DNA from: Fasciola hepatica | Taxonomy: Eukaryota; Platyhelminthes; Trematoda; Plagiorchiida; Fasciolidae | Reading direction: 5' to 3' | DNA length: 64,000 nt | NCBI GenBank assembly: GCA_948099385.1 | Contig: CANUEZ040000183.1 | Span: 6,448,001-6,512,000 of the forward strand | Part shown: piece by piece, positions 58,362 through 64,000 of the stretch | How positions within the stretch are numbered: the first letter of the stretch is position 1 | Layout of the letters: every line of letters starts with the position of its first letter | Position numbers and translations under genes: made by a program | The notes under the pieces: generated by a model | What the model saw: the letters and a program-made list of their open reading frames with translations, nothing else | What the model was told of the DNA's origin: nothing | Databases searched by the model: none

Positions 58362-60011
58362 TGGTTCAATATATCATATAGCTACCTTTGCGCCTGTATG
58401 TTTGACCCGACTCGTGACAATTAATTCGCCAGTACTATAACCGTTTGTATTGTTATTTATACTAACGGGATAACTACGAGAACAGATAATGTGAGTTTGG
58501 CCTTCCATGTTAGATTACGCTTTGTTCAAAGGAGGCCCGATTGGTTTCCAGACAATAAACCAAACCATGTAAAGGAATCTTTCGATACATGATTTTTAGG
58601 GTCACACTGCACAGCTCCAACTCAAATAAATGGTACTCTTGTTCGCCAAAACCATCCCCAAATGTGTCCTCTTGTTAGTGTATGTGTGTGTGTGTGCAAT
58701 GGCAAATGGGACGATAAAACTCACTGTTTCACGACAGGTATTTCTCGAACCAGACGATATAATGAGGCGTCAAGTGACCGCTACAAAAACAACCACGTGT
58801 AGTGCACCTGCGACGATTTCGAACAAAACACGGAAATCTGCAGACATAACAAGCATCTGAACAAGAATGGAACGGAACCAATTTCAGTTGTGCAGATTTA
58901 TTGTTCAATATTCTTGCGTTAATCAAACCGATTGTAGTTATTTCTTTGTGATGATGGCTTTTACCAGTTTACCGAAATAAACTGAATAGAGCTATTCTGT
59001 TTACGATTACATTTACGGTGTCCTTTTCGTGAATTAACGTCGTATTCACAAAGTTTCTAGACATCTAATATTCAACTGCTGGACACTGTTTGAATGTACG
59101 TGATATTTATTCAGAGCTGAATACTGACATAGTCAACCCCAGCTGAGTCTTTCAGGCAAATTTCCTGCCGAATGCAGAATGTTCCAAACCTGGACCGTAT
59201 CTGACTAATATCGAGCACTCCGCCAAATGATGAGCGCCATATTTAGACCACATCCCCAGCACTGGTGCAGTCTGTTTACCTTCAGATGCTAATGGGCTGT
59301 GTTATCCATATTGCACTTTGCGGATAGCACTCGTGATCGGAGTATTGCCCATATGCATCGAACTAGCTCCCTGAACTCAGTTGTTGGTTACGTGATTGCG
59401 TAAATCTCGCTCGCCGCATGGCGTGACACATTTTCCAAAGAGCATCTGGGGGAGACATGCGACTTACCACGATCAGCTTTTCGCACATCAGCTCCGTTCC
59501 TGTAAGGTCACAAATAACGGAGACCAAGATGGGTCCGACTCTGAAGTACAGAGAGCTGTAATGAGAAAGCTTCTGTTCAGTCACTCCCCGTTCCTAACAA
59601 CGTATGGTTCCTTGGATAAAATCGCCCTAATTTGGGTTGGAAATTTATCTAAGCATGATTCCTGCGTCTCCCCCTTTAGAGAGAACACTGAGATGTTACG
59701 GGCTTAATTTTTAAGGGATAAAAACGACCCCATACTACAGTGAAGAGCACTCTCTGGGTTTGCACTTGAAAGGGCGTTTTGTTCACTGCGCTGCATTCCA
59801 ATCTCATTATCAGAGGGGATGGTGAAAAATCCTCATGTTAAGTGTGGCTTCATTGTTGGACGAATTCGTCCACATAAAATGGGTTAGTTATCAAGTGTTA
59901 TATGAAAAGCATCTGAATATAAAGAACAGCTCTAAGTTTTTTGATTGAGATAGAACGATGCCCAAATGGGTAAAATTGACGTCAATGATTTCGAGAAAAT
60001 TGGGACTACAG
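58362..60011. other. Unassigned DNA, repeat-like patch
   Basis: Includes a short (TG)n run at 58682-58697 and a GC-richer, repeat-like patch at 59120-59620 that I cannot assign. No supported exons. Confidence 0.3.
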
Positions 60012-60023
60012 ATATATATATAT

Positions 60024-60078
<55 letters not shown>
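60012..60078. repeat. (AT)n microsatellite, interrupted once
   Basis: AT dinucleotides at 60012-60023, then CATC, then an uninterrupted run at about 60028-60076. The open frame across it is an artefact. Confidence 0.95.
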
Positions 60079-60080
<2 letters not shown>

Positions 60081-60279
60081 ATCCCAGCAACTGAGTCGTT
60101 GGACACAGTGATTGACACCATATTGGTATTTGAAAGTGTCTACCGGTGCTTCAATACGGTCTAAGGTGGAATTCACAGGCTCGGAGACGGCTACTCGTTC
60201 TGAATGCCTCTCGAAGTGTTTTTAAACAAACGTGGGTCTGTCACATCCTTTGATAAGGAAGCCTTACTCACTGTATTCT

Positions 60280-60539
60280 CGTGGCGGAGGGTTGCACTGA
60301 ACACTCAGAGTTCCCGGTCTCATCTTAGAGAAGAATGAAATCAGTAATAGATCATCGGCGCTCAGAGGCTTCTGGGTGAGACGAATGAGCCACCCATCGG
60401 CAGCTGGCCCACATGGATTAACCCTGCTGCCTTACAGGATGCGCTTGGCTGAGGGTTCAGGTGCATAGTCAAATAAAAAATACCTACTATGGACTAGTCG
60501 ATCAAGTAGTAAAACCGACTTTAACTCAACAATCATGTG
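60280..60539. other. GC-richer sequence abutting LINE-E
   Basis: Base composition changes to that of the adjoining LINE (for example CCACCCATCGGCAGCTGGCC). It may be 5' untranslated region of the same element or another repeat. Not resolved. Confidence 0.3.
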
Positions 60540-61800
60540 AGATACAACCCATACGATGATTGGCGGTCTAGTCGTGCGAGTAAACCATTGTTCGCCCACG
60601 CCGTACACAGAACAGCTTCCCAGCCTCCACTCTCTTTCCCTCATTGTTTACCTTATTCAGAGCCCACTGGATCCTCGATCGATCTTATCTGCTCTAGTGC
60701 CACTGGTGAAAATCCAGGCTATGTTCTTTCTCGTCTTCCTTCGATTAGCTTCCGAGTCTCACTAAACAAGCTACCCTCGGCTGATGTCCTTCATCGTCCT
60801 CGACACCTACTCAAACTAGTCATCTTCAGTGAACGAAATGTGCCGCGTATATAATGAAAGGCGGGCCCACCCCGTATTTCTAAACCCCTAGCTTTCAAGA
60901 CACTCGCGTTCCAGGCTGTAGTTCTATCATTCGACTCTTACTCTCGCCCACACCTTCCGTGAAGTTTCACTTGAGTCCTTCTGGAGACGCTTAGGCTGCG
61001 TCTTCTGGTCTTACTGCCGATAGCGTTGCTCTCAGTGAAAGAGCTGACAGAGCGCTATTGGACTTGATCCGAGTAGACAGCTGTTCATGGGCAATGAGAA
61101 TCAGAGGTTCGTGCAAGGTGAGCAATCACCTTTCCGATGGACGCAATCTGTGCGTCGTTTCGGCGTGTGCACCCATCGATTACGGCCCAGATGCAACGCA
61201 AGACAATTTTCCCAAAAGCATCAAGACTTGTCACAAAAACAAGATGAGTTGATTTCCTGACTTTGGCGGGAGATAAGAACGTCGGATTTGGTCGTTTGTC
61301 ATCGAATAAGGCACATTTTAGCTAGAATCCTGTAACTCAAAAACGAGGAAAGGCTCTCGGCCCGGATCGCAGACCATCACCTGTTCCTGGCTAGTACGAA
61401 CTGCAGAAGTTCTGATCACAGGTATGCTACATGGCTCCCGCCCTCTGAGCCAGCAGTGAACCCAAATGGACCATATCTTTGTAAGCCACAAATGGCGGGG
61501 TTGGACACAAGACTGTCGCTCGTAATAGAGCACCCACCTTGATTCGGGCCACGCAATAGTTTGCTTCGCTGGACACCCAAATGCCTACCACAAAGACGAT
61601 TAGATTGTGGCAAGCTTTCTTATCCATTTCTTCTGTCTATCTTCCAAAATGAGCTAGCTGAAAAGGGAGATGTAACTTCACATGATAAAATAAACCTGCA
61701 CTGGGAGCTTATCGAGAATGTTCTGCACTCCTCTGGTTTAGTAAATATTGGCCTGTCTAGTCGTGCCAGTGTTGTCAGCTTGACTGTGCGGCAGTGAGTG
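60540..61800 (+). mobile_element. Decayed non-LTR retrotransposon, 5' region, endonuclease and linker (LINE-E)
   Basis: Plus strand: a possible 5' region (60540-60850); the start of the endonuclease (NPLAFKTLA near 60885) followed by an internal deletion; LLDLIRVDSCSWAMRIRGSC (61050-61110); GRNLCVVSACAPIDYGPDAT (61137-61200), corresponding to the VVSAYAPT box of AP-type endonucleases; then ADHHLFLAST (about 61370) and the WRG...C-terminal segment near 61490; and the EN-RT linker with FQNELAEKGDVTSHDKINL and NVLHSSGLVNIGLSSRA (61640-61770). It ends where RT should begin. Multiple stops and frameshifts; dead. Confidence 0.78.
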
Positions 61801-63259
61801 ACTTTTAAAAAGATTTTGACATTTGAAGCAAACCAGCGGTGTATCTTCCCGGTTCAAACTGTCAGTTCAGGCTGGTAATGCTATTTACAGGCTGTTGTTA
61901 GGTCGCTTTTATGAAATCAAGCCACTTCAAACTGAACATTCCGTCTCCGAAAATGATACATTTACTCTCATTGAACATTAAAATATTTGTTATCATCTTT
62001 GAGGGACAACTCGAAAACTGTTTTCCTACAGTGTTTGGGAAGATTTCATGAAATATATAACGGCTACTGATTACATTTAAAGTTATACGTGTGTTTGCAT
62101 TGGGTACAAGAGTAACTGCACCCGAGGCAAAATAAGCTGTCTACGTGAATGTCCTATATTTGATTCTAACAGCACCAGTTTTATCCTGAAAATTAACCTA
62201 CATCATTTATTTGACAATTTCGTCTTCTTTTCGTTCGGTAATTTGCGTCTGTGAAATAAAAATTTATTGTAATAAATTGGTGGTAAAATAAAGTTTTATA
62301 AATAAAGATTAACAGGATAAGTTTCAGGTGTAAACCCTGTTCATAAATGTCTCGTCGGGTTTGACGATAGCTAAAAAATGCTCTACAGTTTCTGGAAACA
62401 ATGGGCAATAAAAGGTTTTTGATAATAAAAAGCAGCTGCTCTAAAGCTTTAATACCAAATCATTTTTTTTCATGTCGAAAACATCTTCCTTGAATAAATT
62501 CCATAGGGTTCACTGACAGGAAATCTGAATGATTTCTAATTCCCATCTGCACCTTTGTTAGATTTACTATCAATTATGCGAACACTCAACGACAAGTGCA
62601 CGTATCCGCTTTTAGTACGGACGAAGTATAACTGAGGCTCTTTAACAGAGATATTTTTCAGCCTTCAAACTGATCACACTACTGACCACGTATTGTTTTG
62701 CATGTGTCTTGAATGCAAAGTCAAACCATGAGAGCCATCGTGGAAGCCATTTGAGTAACGTGATCTTAACACCGTCATCCATTTACTCTTTGAGAAAACA
62801 GCTGATGCGTTACACAGCACCGGAGCATGATTGGCGTACAGTGCTTCGGTGGTTACCAATGATAATTTGAAAGGCAAAACTGCACGGGGAAACACTTCGT
62901 AAGCAAACTGAGCCCTCTACGACTGATTTTGATGTAACAGCCGTACGGAAATGAAATTCGCAATCTATCACCTGTACTGTATAATACAATAAATGACATG
63001 TCTCAGGAGAGACTGAACTACATCAAATAAGACACCCATAACCCAATAGCTCCACACCGGAAAGAGTTTTAAACCACACGGTGACCAAATGTTTTGGTGA
63101 ATGTCTTCTCCTTAGGCATGAAAACAGGTCAAAGCAGTTGAGCATCTGGTACAAGTTCAATGCAACTACCCAAAGGAAAATGTAATCCGACTAGTTTACA
63201 AAAACTGAGCGTAATACCCGGGTGTAAATGCAAGTAAGCATTGCTGATACGTACGGCTA
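61801..63259. other. Unassigned DNA
   Basis: AT-rich with short frames only; no repeat shared with the rest of the window was recognised before the direct duplication unit begins near 63260. Confidence 0.4.
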
Positions 63260-64000
63260 TGGTTTTTCACAGAGCTGAGCATTGCATGCTTATGGAATGT
63301 ACACAGGTATCGCCGAAACCGATGCACAAAGACGCCCGATAAGCACATCTTGTGATCATGCACGACAGCCCTAATGCATAACTTTATTAGTACCATAACT
63401 GGCAGGTAGTCAAAGGGTTTAGGGAAAATAACCCCTGTGTTCTGCCTGCAAGCAGCGAATGACTATGCTCAAAATGCAAACGAAAATCAATCGGTCCCAA
63501 ATATGACGGAATACGAGCCTCTGAGGGTAAAATGAAACGAGATTATTTTACGGTAAATAAACCCAGAGTTTGCTCTGAACACAGTGATTATGCACATTAT
63601 AAGACATCTGGTTGTGCCCATATCCTTCGGAAATTTTCACAATCTAATCTGCTTGAAGTGCACAACGTAGGTGGTGAAATAATTATTTGTTTCATACACC
63701 ACCGCACGCAGCACTTTTGACTCCAACGGCCAGTGTGTAGGAAGCCTGTTGCCTGCTTGCTTTAGAGCAGAGGTGTTTTACCGATTGCGTTTAAATCTCT
63801 GATACTGTAGGGCAATTGCATGAAGTGGACTTTGCAGTTGCGCATGCATTTACAAGTCTTTCTGTTGAACAACTACCGGACAAATCGTTCTACATGACTT
63901 TATATAAAGTCTCTCGTGAAACATAACATGAAGCTTTACTGTGTAAAACTATAACCTAGACATGTAAATTCGTTCCGTTGAATTCTGGGGACTTCTTTCA
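63260..64000 (+). repeat. Direct duplication unit, second copy, cut by window end
   Basis: Same orientation as 37400-38160 (landmarks given there) at a distance of about 25.86 kb. At 63424 CTGGCAG/GTAGTC forms a possible donor where the first copy reads AGGAAGTAGTC. The frame equivalent to 37263-37550 is closed by TAA in this copy, so that upstream frame is not conserved coding sequence. Confidence 0.85.
63967..64000 (+). CDS. Start of paralogous terminal exon, truncated by window
   Basis: The last 34 bases read KFVPLNSGDFF in the frame that gives ELLSLSFGDLF in the exon at 38106-38358. The shared GD-F core and conserved frame suggest that a second copy of this exon continues beyond the window. 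Confidence 0.45.

Noticed and set aside
1..64000. Bacterial operons, CRISPR arrays, rRNA and intact tRNA genes
   Set aside because: No tandem spaced repeats, no ribosome-binding-site-led gene runs, no rRNA landmarks and no complete cloverleaf were seen; the content is eukaryotic.

Overview
This window looks like nuclear genomic DNA of a trematode, most likely a schistosome or close relative. It is AT-rich and almost free of long open frames. It is littered with decayed non-LTR retrotransposons whose reverse transcriptase keeps the order GVRQGC-type box then YADD-type box. It also holds short elements carrying a hammerhead-ribozyme-like core, one of them behind a tRNA-like Pol III head. That last combination is the hallmark of the schistosome Sm-alpha SINE family; the genus assignment is inference. 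Nothing bacterial is present: no operons, no Shine-Dalgarno spacing, no CRISPR.

Layout. 1-1830 and 12960-14660 are diverged inverted copies of one gene-bearing segment, and the homology runs off the left window edge. 8409-10030 and 15985-17640 are a second, much younger inverted pair with about 1.6 kb arms. A LINE fragment lies between them at 11.4-12.4 kb. 17.7-20.3 kb is mostly unassigned, with a hammerhead-type repeat at 18.1-18.3 kb. 20.3-21.7 kb is a reverse-strand LINE. 22-34 kb is mostly unassigned, with one convincing exon (25.74 kb), a trinucleotide microsatellite (28.5-28.7 kb), a tRNA-like SINE head (30.6 kb) and a tandem hammerhead-type repeat (32.75-33.12 kb). 34.75-36.4 kb is a LINE. 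37.3-38.36 kb holds a likely terminal exon inside a unit that recurs in direct orientation at 63.26-64.0 kb. 41-43.3 kb holds a SINE with a hammerhead-like core and a reverse-strand LINE with its 3' tail. 45.3-45.6 kb is a possible Penelope-like remnant. 47.7-58.3 kb holds scattered exon candidates, and 60.5-61.8 kb an endonuclease-bearing LINE fragment.

Genes. No complete gene could be assembled. The best coding evidence is (a) frame-preserving conservation between duplicated copies, including a two-codon in-frame length difference directly before a shared splice donor (about 1.78 kb versus 13.02 kb), and (b) phase-matched splice sites, as at 48.2-48.5 kb. The peptides are short and match no family I can name with confidence. 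Several have alternating hydrophobic patterns suggestive of beta-rich extracellular domains, which is only an impression.

The main message is a locus of repeatedly duplicated and inverted, unrecognised gene segments interspersed with dead retrotransposons and ribozyme-bearing short repeats. Most six-frame open frames here are chance or shadow frames and are not annotated.
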